Positions 36,798 through 47,471 are shown, numbered from the stretch's first letter. The stretch is 64,000 nucleotides of DNA from Elmis aenea (GCA_947652605.1 OX393578.1:34291470-34355469), one strand, 5' to 3'. Notes: a model not told the origin generated them from the sequence alone. Made by a program: numbers and translations.

Positions 36798-37886
36798 CAG
36801 TGAGAAAACTAAAGGCCAAAACATCGCGTATAATAGATTTCCAAAAGAAGAATACCTACAACTACAACAATCATGGATTAACTGTATTTAAACTGGCCAC
36901 AGGCCAAATTTGTTCCATCCACTTTACACCAGATGTTTTTGACTATTTAAAATTATTAAGACGTTAAATTAAAAAATTGTTTAGCAATCCTATATTACTG
37001 AAAAATGGAACAAAATTTTGGTCATCATGTTTTATAATTTGACTACTTTTAAGAGAGGGTTTAATAAAAAACATAAACTGTCAGCAGAAAATTTCCACCT
37101 GTGCATAGGAAGTATGGCATTTATTAAATAGCTCACCAAAACACATTTTTTTACTAAATAAGTTCTTTTTAATTCATTTGCCTAATAAGATAAGGTTTCC
37201 CGCACACCAAATGGGTCGATTTACATACACCTGAACGTTTTATACATGTGTGACATATGACACATCTGTCACTTTATAAATAACATTTGTAGGATGTCAT
37301 ACGTGACGTCATATCTGACGTCATTAATAACACTCTTTCGTCATTAATATGAACGAATTTCGTCGGATGGGCCATCCTATTAGTTTACTTTCCTTGGAAT
37401 ATTATTACCCGTTCTGTCAATACAAACTTTTTTCCCTACGCCACTGGTTGTCCCCTATGGGTTACCACCCGTTCGAATAAAGTTCATAACGGCCTTAGCA
37501 TCAATAATTTTTGATCACTCGACACGTAACCAGGTTACTTATTATGGTGATCGCTGATCGCCACCGCGCCGGTTTGTGTTGACCTTTATAAGTTCATAGT
37601 TGACGCATTTGCATAAAGCAGTTCAAGTATTAATTCATGAATGATTACTAGATTGTTTGCTAGGACAAACCTTATATGAATATTACACATTTTTCTTAAT
37701 ATTTATTTTATTTAAGAAATTATAAAAAACTGTATTTCGTTTTTTTATTATATCGTTACTGGTTTTCAAACATTATAAATTTATTAAGACAACTATTCTT
37801 CCTTCGTATTATTGGCTACCAATAAAAAAAAAAGAAGTAACATTAAATTTATTTTAAATTTGTTTTGAATGCATCAACAGTGAATA
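36798..37886. other. No gene seen
   Basis: A cluster of GACGTCA half-palindromes at 37308-37325 stands out. No coding sequence. Confidence 0.45.
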
Positions 37887-38031
37887 TAATGGTGCCTGTC
37901 CACGTGAGAGTAAACTACTCTCGATAGCAGCGTCGCCAAGGATACAGCCCCTGAGAGTAACTCGCGATTGGCTGTATCCTTGGCGAGCTGCTATCGAGAG
38001 TTGTTTACTCTCACGTGGACAGGCACCATTA
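37887..38031. mobile_element. Near-perfect 145-bp hairpin MITE
   Basis: TAATGGTGCCTGTCCACGTG and GAGAGTAAAC pair with their complements at the right end; CCAAGGATACAGCC is also mirrored. The loop is a few bases at GAGAGTAACTCGCG. Confidence 0.92.
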
Positions 38032-38517
38032 GTCCAACTGAAATGAGGTACAGAGGTTTCGCTATAGGTTGTATTTATGAGCACAAAGACCGTGTATCGA
38101 TCAACGAATTGCCATTGAACTAATGCAGTATGTGAAAGAATAGATAAAACAGATTTTGTTGTGCAATAAACTAAATATTATGCACTCATGATAAATATAA
38201 TGAAATTTTATTGGGTACATGTATTTTTAAAAAGCTATAAAAATCTACTTAAATAATTACCTCTATGTTAATTATAATAGGCGTTTACACTAGTTTTTAA
38301 TTTCTTTAGAATTTGATAGATTTGGTGTTCAGAATATCGTATGTGAAGTTAAAATTGTTTAAATTAACTTCGTTTATTTATTATTAACGATTAAAGCTTT
38401 CCCGCGTTAAGTTGCGCCGTAAACGGCAGGGGCGATGCGTACGAGAAATGACGTCAAAGTCTTTACGTACTCGCTGAGGCAAGCCACACGTGTGCTTGTT
38501 GTAAATATAATGCAAGA

Positions 38518-38722
38518 ATGTCGTCCTACAGAAAGTGGTGTTTTGTGCCTGAATGTAAGACCACTTCTACAAAAAACCCAGAAAAATTGTTTTTTGTTTT
38601 TCCGAAGAATTCCACCGAAAGAAAAAAAGTGGTTCGATGCAGCAAGACGTTGTATTTTTGACGTAAGCGAAAAAAGTAAAATATATTGTTGCGAAGACCA
38701 TTTCGATGGGAGTATAATTTAA
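38518..38722 (+). pseudogene. THAP-type zinc-finger fragment, frameshifted
   Basis: From the ATG at 38518 the frame gives W-C-F-V-P-E-C, the first half of a C2CH THAP zinc finger, followed by the LFFVFPK box. The second half (W-F-D-A-A-R-R ... CCEDHF, the C-x2-H pair) is in another frame. The break is at the A7 run at 38632-38638, so a one-base insertion or a sequencing error splits the domain. A stop follows soon after CCEDHF, and the usual AVPT-like box is missing because a palindromic repeat begins at about 38735. THAP domains bind DNA and occur in P-element transposases and in host proteins. This could be a P-type transposon remnant or a dead host THAP gene. Confidence 0.65.
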
Positions 38723-38744
38723 AATTTGAGTGTACTAAAATAGT

Positions 38745-39360
38745 ATATTGTACAACTAGTGCTGAAATATTCTTTTAGCACGAGTTGTACACTATGCTTT
38801 TCCGACGACCATTTAGACATAATCATTAATTCTGCAAAAAAATTGTGAAAATAACATTTTTTTGACGTTGGTGACACTTGACATTTGTGAGGTTAGATTT
38901 GCTCGACAGCGCGTTTAGCGTGTGTAAAGTAGCGGAAATTGTGTGCAAAGTACAGGAAATTGTGTGCAAAGTGCATTTTGCACACAATTTCCAGTGTCAT
39001 GCGCAATTTGTCATTTTCAGTCGTAGTAAGTCGTGCGAAATTATTCGCTTTACATAGTGGTCGTCGTAATAGTATATTGTACAACTAGTGCTGAAAGCTG
39101 AATATTTCACACGAGTATGACAGCTGAGCCACGAGCCGTCAGGCGAGTGGCTCAGTCATACGAGTGTGAAATATTCAGCTTTCAGCACTAGTTGTACACT
39201 ATGCTTTTCCGACGACCATTTAGACATAATCATTAATTCTGCAAAAAAATTGTGAAAATAACATTTTTTTGACGTTGGTGACACTTGACATTTGTGAGGT
39301 TAGATTTTCTTCACGTTAACTTGACAGCGCGTTTAGCGTGTGTAATGTAGCGGAAATCGT
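38745..39360 (+). repeat. Duplicated palindromic repeat block next to THAP fragments
   Basis: The block GTACACTATGCTTTTCCGAC to GCGTTTAGCGTGTGTAA occurs twice (about 38790-38930 and about 39193-39350). The second copy is preceded by a long hairpin (39058-39218) and the first by a deleted form of the same hairpin. AAATTGTGTGCAAAGTGCA pairs with its complement at about 38970-38995. Confidence 0.87.
39058..39218. repeat. 161-bp hairpin
   Basis: TGGTCGTCG..TTGTACAACTAGTGCTGAAA and AGCTGAATATTTCACACGAG are mirrored at the right side, ending CGACGACCA. The centre is CCACGAGCCGTCAGGCGAGTGG. Confidence 0.9.
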
Positions 39361-39655
39361 CACCAGGGGGGTGGAACTGCTATATGCAATGCTGTTCCGT
39401 ATTTCGATTTAGTACCAAGCGGACTATCCAGGTGGCGCTAGTGAAAATGTTTAAAATAGTTACAGATTCCATTAATTTAAGTAGGGGAACAATCACACAC
39501 ATTATTATGATTGGTTGTTAACACAGTAGCGCGGAAATTTAAATTTAAAATGATAATAGATACCGGGCGTCACCTGTCATTTATTATAAAGTGAAAAGTA
39601 AAAATTTCATCTGCGTAATATAAAATATTTTTAAAAAGTTAAGAAAACATTAAAC

Positions 39656-39976
39656 ATGAAAACAAAATGTTGCATTATAAACTGCAGCAGTGCAGAAAAA
39701 ACCATGCACAATTTCCCTGATCCCCATCGCGAGCCTGCTCGGTACAATAATTGGGTTGTGGCTACTGCAAATCCTAAAATTACAGGAAAAGACCCAGCAA
39801 TGGTTAATAGACATTTTAGGATTTGCAAATTCGGTAAGCTTAGAATAATGCCAAAATTAAATGAGTTTCATGCTTATCCGTCCAAAATTAAGAAAATAAA
39901 GGTATCAGCGTGTGCACAGGTCTTTAGTACAAGTGTTGGTGCCGATTTAAATGTGATGAGCCGAGGTAAATTGTAA
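39656..39976 (+). CDS. THAP-like small protein, finger incomplete
   Basis: An open frame of 106 codons starts at an ATG preceded by AAAC. It begins with CCIINC, then HNFPDPHREPARYNNW, which match the Cys pair, the FP box and the invariant Trp of a THAP domain. Later comes HFRICKFGK, where a THAP domain would normally read C-x2-H-F: the Cys is present but no His follows at the right spacing. A HAYPS motif sits where an AVPT-like box is expected. The last 30 residues match nothing I know. AATAAA occurs downstream at about 40171. The gene may be a decayed or diverged THAP domain; DNA binding is doubtful. It lies about 1 kb after another THAP fragment on the same strand. Confidence 0.5.
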   Translation: MKTKCCIINCSSAEKTMHNFPDPHREPARYNNWVVATANPKITGKDPAMVNRHFRICKFGKLRIMPKLNEFHAYPSKIKKIKVSACAQVFSTSVGADLNVMSRGKL

Positions 39977-40794
39977 AGCCTAAATGGGATAAAGGAGGTG
40001 GAGTTTGAAGGATTACATACTTCAGACCTTTGTGTTTTTTTTACATTTTTTTGGTTATACATAATACATTAATTTGATTTCTTTGTAATTTTAATTTTAA
40101 TTGCTCATTGTGAACAATGATCTATTATTATATGTTTAAGGGTATATAAATGCTTTTTTAATATTTGCTGTATAATAAATGCATAAATGTTGTTATGTAT
40201 TCGTTAATAAGTCAAATAGTTATAGTGTTTTTTTTTAGTATAAAGTACTCAACTAAATATAATTGTTTTGGGAGAATCAAGAAAGAAAAAATGTCTAACT
40301 TTCAAATCTGTATTCAAAATACATTTTCATATTTAAAAAGCATTTACAATTTTCTTAATAATCCGTTGTAGATCATTATTATCTCATTTTAGCATAAAAA
40401 TGTCAAAATAGTATGTAATGTGCGGGACTGATCTTTTTGCTGTAAAAATAATAATTATCAATTTATAAAAAATGTAAGGCGATATTGTAAATCACACAAA
40501 ACAAATGTTTACTATGATTTTATCCATTTAAAATGATCAGTCAGCATAATGATGACTAATTAATTATATGCTCCTTTTTTGTTATTTGTTAACGATGTTA
40601 TAGTGCTATGTACTACAGTATTATGAATATATTTTTGTGATTGTCTTAATTTTCGTTTATATTTTGTTATTTTAATTTATAGTCGAATAATATAATGTTT
40701 TAGTAATTCATTAAAACAGTTTTATATTGTTTTTAAATGAATATATATGTATTTTTTATTTGAAATATTTAAGTTAGGTATAGGTTTGTTCAAG
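39977..40794. other. AT-rich sequence after the THAP-like frame
   Basis: May include its 3' untranslated region (AATAAA near 40171). No other feature. Confidence 0.4.
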
Positions 40795-40897
40795 CAGGGC
40801 TATGTACGATCTGACGAACGGTCAGAGCATGCGCAGTATCGATACTACACATGCCCGACAGTTCGTCGGATTGTATATAGCCCTGCTTGAACAAACC
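40795..40897. mobile_element. Palindromic member of the AGCAGGGCTATGTACGAT family
   Basis: AAGGTTTGTTCAAGCAGGGC and its complement bound the unit, which also mirrors TCTGACGAACGGTC-like blocks. Related copies without the palindrome lie at 3447, 31890, 33080 and 51548. Confidence 0.82.
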
Positions 40898-40901
40898 TTA
40901 T

Positions 40902-41036
40902 AAATTGGGCGCTAAAGTAACGTGCTACGGTTCATTTCTTTGCTAAATAGTTCAGAGCGATCTAACCAGATGGCAGCCTTACGGTTTTGTTTTGTAACTA
41001 GGAGATTTCCATTCTGCTTGTGTATGTTCTGTGATC
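40902..41036 (+). repeat. Repeat copy, inverted partner at 44.4 kb
   Basis: ATTGGGCGCTAAAGTAACGT, TTTCTTTGCTAAATAGTTCA, CAGATGGCAG and ATTCTGCTTGTGTATGTTCT match the complement of 44351-44496 in order. Confidence 0.82.
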
Positions 41037-41155
41037 GTCACTTTACACACGCAAAGTGCACTTTGCACACAATTTCCGGTGTCATGCGCAATTTGTCATT
41101 TTCAGTAGTAGTAAGTCGTGCGAATTACTCGCTTTACATAGTGGTCGTCGGATAA
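41036..41155 (+). repeat. Third copy of the THAP-side repeat block
   Basis: GCAAAGTGCACTTTGCACAC, AATTTCCGGTGTCATGCGCA and TTTACATAGTGGTCGTCGG repeat 38965-39067 almost exactly. Confidence 0.85.
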
Positions 41156-42329
41156 GAATGTTTGAACACAAATAATATTAAAATATATAAGAACTTGCCA
41201 TATGCGATGCATAGGAACTAGTGCGCAGCACATTGATTGTAGAGACATTGACGTCATGGCCAATCACAGCGCGTTTCAGAATTTGAAATATAAGGGGTAT
41301 TTTAAAAATTTATTTCTCGGGACTAGATGTTTTTTTTTAAATTTTTGGTGGTTGATAATGAAGTTTATAGATCAAATTATCATTTAAAAAATATTTTATC
41401 AAGTTTCATTTTTTTGTGTAAAGGCCCATTGCCATTTAAGATAACAAAATTGGATGTAATATCTCTGTACTAACGAGGTAGATTAAAAATATGAATACTT
41501 ATTCAGATTAAAAAAAGTGTCTGCAAATTTTCGCTATCTTTTCATCTAAGCTTCTAAGCCCCACATTTGAACAGTTTTTGCTATATTTAAAAACCTAAAA
41601 ACATTACATTTGTTTGTGGTAATGTATTTTGTTTCCAAAAAAATACCACAAAAACATGTTCATATATTTTTTTAATCTACGTATGTGAAACTTGTTCGTG
41701 GCGATTGAAAGATGCTCCTCATACGTCTAGTTTCATCACTGTGAGTTTGGTACTAGTTTTTGTAGGAACACGTAACGTTTAAAACGTATTTGAAGTTTAA
41801 GGTACGTGCGATTATTAATTTTTAAATGTGACTGATACGTATTGAAAACTTATAAACTTATGACGCGAGTCGAAAACGAACTGACAACAGAATTAAAATT
41901 GTTGTACAACATGCAATACCCCACAGATCAAATCAGATGAGTTAGCAACGCAGAACTCAAGAAAGATGTATCACAATCTGCAACTCACAATTAAATTTTA
42001 ATTGTGTGAAACACTGAAATCATTTTTTGCAGAGCAAAAGTTCAAAGATGAATTGCAAGAAAAAATTAACAGAATTTAAAGATCACATTTTCTTGTAAAA
42101 ATACATTTGAAAAGAACATTAAGTGGTTGTAGGTAAATAACTGCAGGTAGCTTTTTGTTTGTCATGCACTGAGATAACACCAAAACAATATTACACGCGG
42201 GATGCTCTATTGGAAGTGATCAATCCCATATAACGACTATAGCTTTGTGCCTTTCTACCAACAATATTTCTTAATTTTCGCGTAAATGTTTCGGGAAAAT
42301 GCACAATTTAAAAAAAGATTTAAACTTAC
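41156..42329 (-). other. Start of the intron after the Pde8 receiver exon
   Basis: Begins with the donor GTAAGTTT at 42329. No downstream Pde8 exon recognised here. Confidence 0.5.
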
Positions 42330-42583
42330 CGACATAAGGTATCGTAGTCTAGTGCCTTGAATGATGATCGAGTATCTATTATGACGAGATCATGCGATTT
42401 ACTCTGGAATTCTTCGAGAGCGGCGTCATATGAGCTACAAAAGTTGATGTCGAATCCAAGTTTATCTCCTGCCTTGCTAATAGTATCTGAAACCGGATCT
42501 GCCTGTGTAAAAACCAGCAGCAGCCTAAGTGTACCTCGGTTTGGTGGTAGCAAAAGACCATATTTTCCTTCTTGAGGACCCCT
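42330..42583 (-). CDS. Pde8: Pde8 exon, N-terminal receiver-like domain
   Basis: This 254-nt exon is bounded by acceptor TTTATTTCCAG and donor CG|GTAAGTTT. It is open in one frame, starting in phase 0 and ending two bases into an Arg codon. It encodes a Gly/Pro-rich lead (GPQEGKYG), then LRLLLVFTQADPVSD, a helix region, AALEEFQSKSHDLVIIDTR and finally YDTLCR. This order (LLLVF, acidic-SD, AL..F..K.HD, ID.R, LCR) is the receiver-like domain preceding the PAS domain in high-affinity cAMP-specific phosphodiesterase 8. In mammals the PAS region supports interactions such as IkB and Raf-1 binding, and the enzyme hydrolyses cAMP. The catalytic HD domain is not in this exon, and I did not find it in the window. 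Family assignment is from remembered domain pattern; there is no frameshift or stop. Confidence 0.8.
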
Positions 42584-42664
42584 CTGGAAATAAAGTTGTA
42601 GTTAAACAAAAATGGTAAACTTTGTTCAAAACAATTGTAAAAAATAACATGATTTTGTGTGCAC
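42584..42664 (-). other. 81-nt Pde8 intron
   Basis: The intron starts GTGCAC and ends TTTATTTCCAG on the minus strand. It is phase 0 on both sides, which supports joining the repeat exon to the receiver exon. Its length is typical for small insect introns. Confidence 0.65.
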
Positions 42665-43785
42665 CTTATTTTTTCCTACAGGACGAACATTACCAACACT
42701 ATATCTTTTTATATATCTGCTAGTGGTAATGGAAATCGATGGTCTTAATTCTTCTCGTGGATCGAGAATGGTCTGCAAGTCGCTTGGACCTTGTGAAGTA
42801 GATGGTGTTTGATAAACAGAAACTGCATTTTTTTGTGGTTTTTCAATCTTTTCTAATTTTTGTATAGGTTGTTGTATACGATCATCTACAGGTTTCTCTA
42901 AAGGCCTATTTTTTTGTGGTGTTTCAATATTTTCTAATTTTTGTATAGGTTGTTGTATACGATCATCTACAGGTTTCTCTAAAGGCCTATTTTTTTGTGG
43001 TTTTTCAATCTTTTCTAATTTTTGTATAGGTTGTTGTATACGATCATCTACAGGTTTCTCTAAAGGCCTATTTTTTTGTGGTTTTTCAATCTTTTCTAAT
43101 TTTTGTATAGGTTGTTGTATACGATCATCTACAGGTTTCTCTAAAGGCCTATTTTTTTGTGGTGTTTCAATATTTTCTAATTTTTGTATAGGTTGTTGTA
43201 TACGATCATCTACAGGTTTCTCTAAAGGCCTATTTTTTTGTGGTTTTTCAATCTTTTCTAATTTTTGTATAGGTTGTTGTATACGATCATCTACAGGTTT
43301 CTCTAAAGGCCTTTTATGACCCGTAACAACTGGAACATCAACTGATTTTTGTTTGTTTGTAAGAGATATTTTGTCTTCGCGAGATTTATTTGGATGGTTT
43401 TTTGTGGTATTTTTTGTTGGTGTCTGTTTTGGGCACATCTTTACACAATTTTTTATTTTTTTTTTATTAGCTTCTGTAATATAATTGAAATTGTTGTTTA
43501 CTATCTTATCTTCACTATTTAGCATATTGTCTTGGAATACCCATGTTGACTTGTCTGCTTGTGGGACACGTACTCTACGGACTCTATGGGTTCTGTCAGA
43601 ATGCAGTCTGTCACTGGCAATATTAATGTCACTTTGAATCTTACCACTTGTATCCAAGCGTGTTGCGCTATTATTTCGATTATTTTGATATGTGTCAACA
43701 CCATTATTCTTCGATTTTAGATTATAAGTTGTCTTCAGTACATCACTGATTGATATACCCAAGTTTTTACTTAAACTGTCAGTAT
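42665..43785 (-). CDS. Pde8-locus exon with six 27-residue tandem repeats
   Basis: The minus-strand frame is open from about 43830 to a stop in the following intron. It ends at donor AATAAG|GTGCAC in phase 0, and the next exon starts 81 nt later in phase 0. The 5' boundary is uncertain: an acceptor ending TTTATCAG would start the exon at 43785, a weaker one at 43830. Before the repeats comes a Ser/Asn/Lys-rich segment. Residues from 43312 to 42827 are six tandem units of 27 residues, each beginning RPLEKPVDD and ending PQKN, rich in Lys, Gln and Pro. A short Ser-rich tail with RYIKRYSVG follows. Nothing resembles a catalytic domain; the exon is probably disordered linker. Because it splices in phase into the receiver exon, I infer that it extends the N-terminus of a Pde8 isoform. 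Confidence 0.6.
42827..43312 (-). repeat. Coding tandem repeat, 6 x 81 bp, arranged A-B-A-A-B-A
   Basis: There are six 81-bp units in frame. Two versions exist: A ends EKIEKPQKN and B ends ENIETPQKN. Their order is A B A A B A, so the array is a 243-bp block repeated twice. The units are almost identical in DNA apart from the A/B differences, pointing to recent expansion by unequal exchange or slippage. Confidence 0.95.
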
Positions 43786-44350
43786 CTGATAAAGAATCCA
43801 GTTTGGCACAAAAAAGTTCGTAGAAATTTACTTAATAAGTCTTTAATCTCTTACTTAGTAATTGATATAAATAGATACTCACTAATCACAATATAAAAAA
43901 ATATATATTTGTAAAAACTTTGACCAGCTAATCTTTTAGGGTGAAGGCAAGTAACTGGATGTGATGAGTATGGAATACCACGTGGCTGTTTGTAATTATT
44001 CATGACAGAAAACCCATTAATCAAAAATGATGTTAAAAGTCCGAAATAAAAAAAGCATTCTAAAAATGAAAAAGCCTTCTTTTCCGTTTTGCAGTACCAA
44101 CTACATGTTTAGATAATGATATTTGAAGTTTCAACTATATTTATATTATGGGTTCAGCTTTTATTTATTATTTGTCATTGTGTGTGGTTTCAAAAATTTA
44201 TTAAAAGCAGGAACCCGAACGGCAATGAAGAAACAGTTCAGATCCGGTTGATTGTAGTTTTTACTTTTCGTTCCTATTGACGGTTTTTAATTTTGTAACG
44301 ATTCGATAACCGGTTTAATGAAAACGGTTCGGCTGTAATTCGGTTTGAGG

Positions 44351-44496
44351 AATTATCACAGAACATACCCAAGCAGAATTGCAAACGTCTAGTAAAAACA
44401 CTAATCCGTATTAGACTGCCATCTGAATAAGGCACTGTGAACTTTTTAGCAAAGAAACAAACTGTAGCACGTGACTCTAGCGCCCAATTATAATTA
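44351..44496 (-). repeat. Repeat copy, inverted partner at 40.9 kb
   Basis: The reverse complement of the 40902-41036 segment, with a short internal length difference. The two copies flank the Pde8 exons at 42330-43785. Confidence 0.82.
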
Positions 44497-45124
44497 ATTT
44501 CTAAATTCTCGATTTGTTGTTGTTGACTCTTTTCTGTTATGTGATTTTTTAACAAAAGTTTTGCAAAAGAGTCAACTATAGCCTTTTTCAGAGCAGACAG
44601 GAAACTAAATAAAATGAATATGCTCGCAAATTTATTAACAATTTTTTATGTACCGTCGCGCGGGGTATCATAAGCCATTTTTCCACAAAGTCATACATTT
44701 TTTCATGTAATTATAAAACTTGAAAGATTCTGAGTTTTAAAATTGGAGAAAACGATACAAACTGCATGCCCTATAGTTTGACAATAGCTCAGAACTTTAA
44801 TTTTCATAAAAACTTTGATTTCTTTAAATTCAGGGCATGACTCCATGACATTTCATGGATGGGGCGGGCGGCTTGAACCAAATGATGATAAAGTTCATAG
44901 TTAATGCTCTTCACTACAAATTTAGCCCCCACATTGTAAAAAAAACCTGATAATCTTATAGAATAGCAAAAAATATATAAATCACTGGTATTTTCTCAAA
45001 CATTTGCACCTTACAAAATAAGCAGACTTAACATAAGTAGAAATGAATTTGGCGAATTTTAACCCACATCAATAAAGAGCACGAAAATTGTCCTAAAAAT
45101 GCTTTATTAGAAAGTATTAATATA

Positions 45125-45266
45125 CAGGGTGATTAATTGGGACCGTGCATTAGAAATATGTGAAGAATGAAAAAGGGTATTGATCTGAAATTTTGGTTAT
45201 GACCATAATGGCATATAATCTGTTTAATTAAAATATTTTTAAGATGGCGACACTTCCAGAAATACC
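45125..45266 (-). mobile_element. Inverted fragment of the 30.6-kb family
   Basis: CAGGGTGATTAATTGGGACC and the following GACCATAATGGC and AAGATGGCGACACTTCC blocks are the reverse complement of the right half of 30639-31126. It is cut at 45267 by another element. Confidence 0.85.
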
Positions 45267-45827
45267 TATGACCAACTTCATTCATAATCCGCTACGCCTC
45301 ATATGGCCGTCCCAATAGACCATGGTCCCCATGGTCCCAATTGACCATAAACGTCGTTCCCAGGTCACATATTTCCATAAAATTTTGGACTTGAATAATA
45401 ATTATTTACCTGTAAAAATAACCAACAGCAATAAAATTCGCTTAGGGGAAATGTCCTGAGGTAAATATGTGCTTTAGGTACCAATTTCACAACTTTTCGC
45501 CGGGTTTGTTGCTTTGCTAAAAACTATTTATACTTTTCCCAAATTCAGTGACAATTGCGAATTAAATCATGAAAAATAATTGTTATAACTATTCATAAAA
45601 ATATTTGTTGAATTTTTCTTAACTTGGACATTTACCTGCCATTATTAGTATTAACATGACATTTTTGAACATAAATGACATTTTTAAAATTCATCACTGA
45701 GCGCGCCACCTGACGTACTATTTGACGGCTGATTCTGACTTCTCACAACAATGAAAAATTTGGAATTGATACGGCCATATAAGTAGCGAAGCAAGTAGCT
45801 GAGCGGATTATGAATGAAGTTGGCCAT
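45267..45827. mobile_element. Unclassified element with 8-bp target duplication
   Basis: Ends TATGACCAACTTCATTCATA and, from the right, ATGGCCAACTTCATTCATAA; the inverted repeat runs about 27 bp to AATCCGCT. Perfect 8-bp flanks GAAATACC at 45259-45266 and 45828-45835. Eight bases suits hAT, P or Merlin; the termini do not start CAG, so I leave the class open. No transposase. Confidence 0.8.
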
Positions 45828-46219
45828 GAAATACCATGATGACCTTATCCACGAATATAAAATAAGTTCAAAAGTTCAAAATATCCGTGTTTGAATGATT
45901 ACTCTTGATTTTCCATTTTTATGAACACAACAGACAAAACGAGAAAAACGAATTCTAGTGGTCTGAAGTTATATTAAAAGAAAATTAAATTTTGGATACC
46001 CTGTAAGTAATGCGTCGATTGCAAAAATTCCAGTATGAACACAGAAAATTACAGTCGACTTCGTCTTATGAAATTTTCAGATGACATTTTGTGTCGTGAA
46101 ATTGTTTGTAGTTTCCGTGGAAACGGTGAGCAGTTATCAAAAAAAATTATGCACTAGTTTATTAGCCTTGGTAAGTACGTGATATCTTAAGTTGTACTTT
46201 TGATTTTTTTAAATTTTGA

Positions 46220-46676
46220 CCAGGGCATGTAAACCGGTTTAAAAAACCGGTTAACCGTTATTTTTTATCAGAAAAAGTGATTTTTAACCGAAACCGAAAC
46301 CGTTATTTTTAAAGGCAAAAAAACGGTAACCTTTAACCAAAATAATAAAAAACCGTTTTTTTAACATCTTTTTTTAATAAAAATTAAGATGAAAAATACA
46401 AAATCTGTAGTAAATGCGATTAGTTTACCAAAAGTCATTACTGAACTCTTGATTGTACATTTATTATAAAATTATAAATAAATAATATCTTTTTATACTT
46501 TGCATTCCTGATCTAAATAATTTTAAAAACCGGTTAATTTACCCGGTTTTTTAAACCGGTTTATTATTTAAACCGGTTTATTATTTAAACCGGTTTTTCA
46601 ACAATAACCGTTATAAAAATAAAGTTCTCGATTTCGGTTAATCGTTAACCAATATTTTTTTCGGTTTCGAGCCCTG
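46220..46676 (-). mobile_element. hAT-type MITE, CAGGGCTCGAAACC family, copy 2 (inverted)
   Basis: The same family as the element at 27964 in opposite orientation. It is bounded by CAGGGCATG and CGAGCCCTG, with flanks ATTTTGAC (46212-46219) and ATTCTGAC (46677-46684), 7 of 8 matching. It lies in the putative intron between Pde8-locus exons. Confidence 0.92.
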
Positions 46677-46797
46677 ATTCTGACAGCCTTTTTAAAGCCA
46701 TTCGTTAGTTACACTGTTATTTATTTTCCAACGCAGATGTGTTTGTTTAATGATCAGCTGACATAACCAAATGATTTTATTAGTTACTTATGTGTTA

Positions 46798-47345
46798 AGC
46801 CTGTTTTATACTATACTATTTTTTCGTTTAAGAAAATCGTATACGATTTTCTAGTACGGTGTCAATCAGAAATTAAAAATCTTGAACGAAAAATTCGTAC
46901 GAAATTACTAGCTGCACTAAATGCGTCCAATTTTAGCATGGGCGCATGCGTATTCTACTGTAACTGTATCTGACCGCATGTCATTTGTGGGTTAGGTTAA
47001 CTGAAACAATCAAACGATGTTAATACTACTTATTACCGTTCCCTCACAATTTAATTTGTAGGAATAAATATATAGAATGGAACAAGCGTTAAATATGAAA
47101 ATGATTCGCTTTCTGTTCTGTGATCAAATTGAACATTTGACATGGTTACTCAAGGTTCAAGGTGCCAACAAAATATGATAAAAGTTACTAAAAAAGTAAC
47201 CAAAATATATTGGAGTTTTCGTACCAAAAAATAGTACAATGTAAATGGTTCATATTTTCCGTGCTAAATTCTTGAACGAAATTTTTGTATCAAAAATCGT
47301 ACACGATTTTCTTAAACGAAAAAATAGTATAGTATAAAACAGACT
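46798..47345. mobile_element. PIF/Harbinger-like MITE
   Basis: Terminal repeats AGCCTGTTTTATACTATACT and, from the right, AGTCTGTTTTATACTATACT. The inverted repeats extend through TTTTTTCGTTTAAGAAAATCG to about 50 bp. TTA flanks both ends (46795-46797 and 47346-47348). It lies just inside the putative first Pde8-locus intron. Confidence 0.87.
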
Positions 47346-47471
47346 TTACCATTAATGAGCAACAATCTAAATAAATGTTCATAACCAACAAAAACACGTC
47401 TTAAGATGTTAAGATGCTAAAATTACGGATTTTTTGTAAATAATAAAAAAGTTCATGTCCGTAAAGCTTAC

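Noticed and set aside
1..42329. Downstream Pde8 PAS or catalytic exons
   Set aside because: I looked for phosphodiesterase motifs in minus-strand frames and saw none; short exons could still be missed.
42357..42609. Other frames over the Pde8 receiver exon
   Set aside because: Shadows of the spliced frame; they cross its splice sites and lack motifs.
42584..42664. Intron length equals the 81-bp repeat unit
   Set aside because: The intron sequence does not match the repeat, so I treat the equal length as coincidence.
42827..43312. Regular repeats as a possible CRISPR-like array
   Set aside because: Units are contiguous, in frame and without spacers, in a spliced animal exon.
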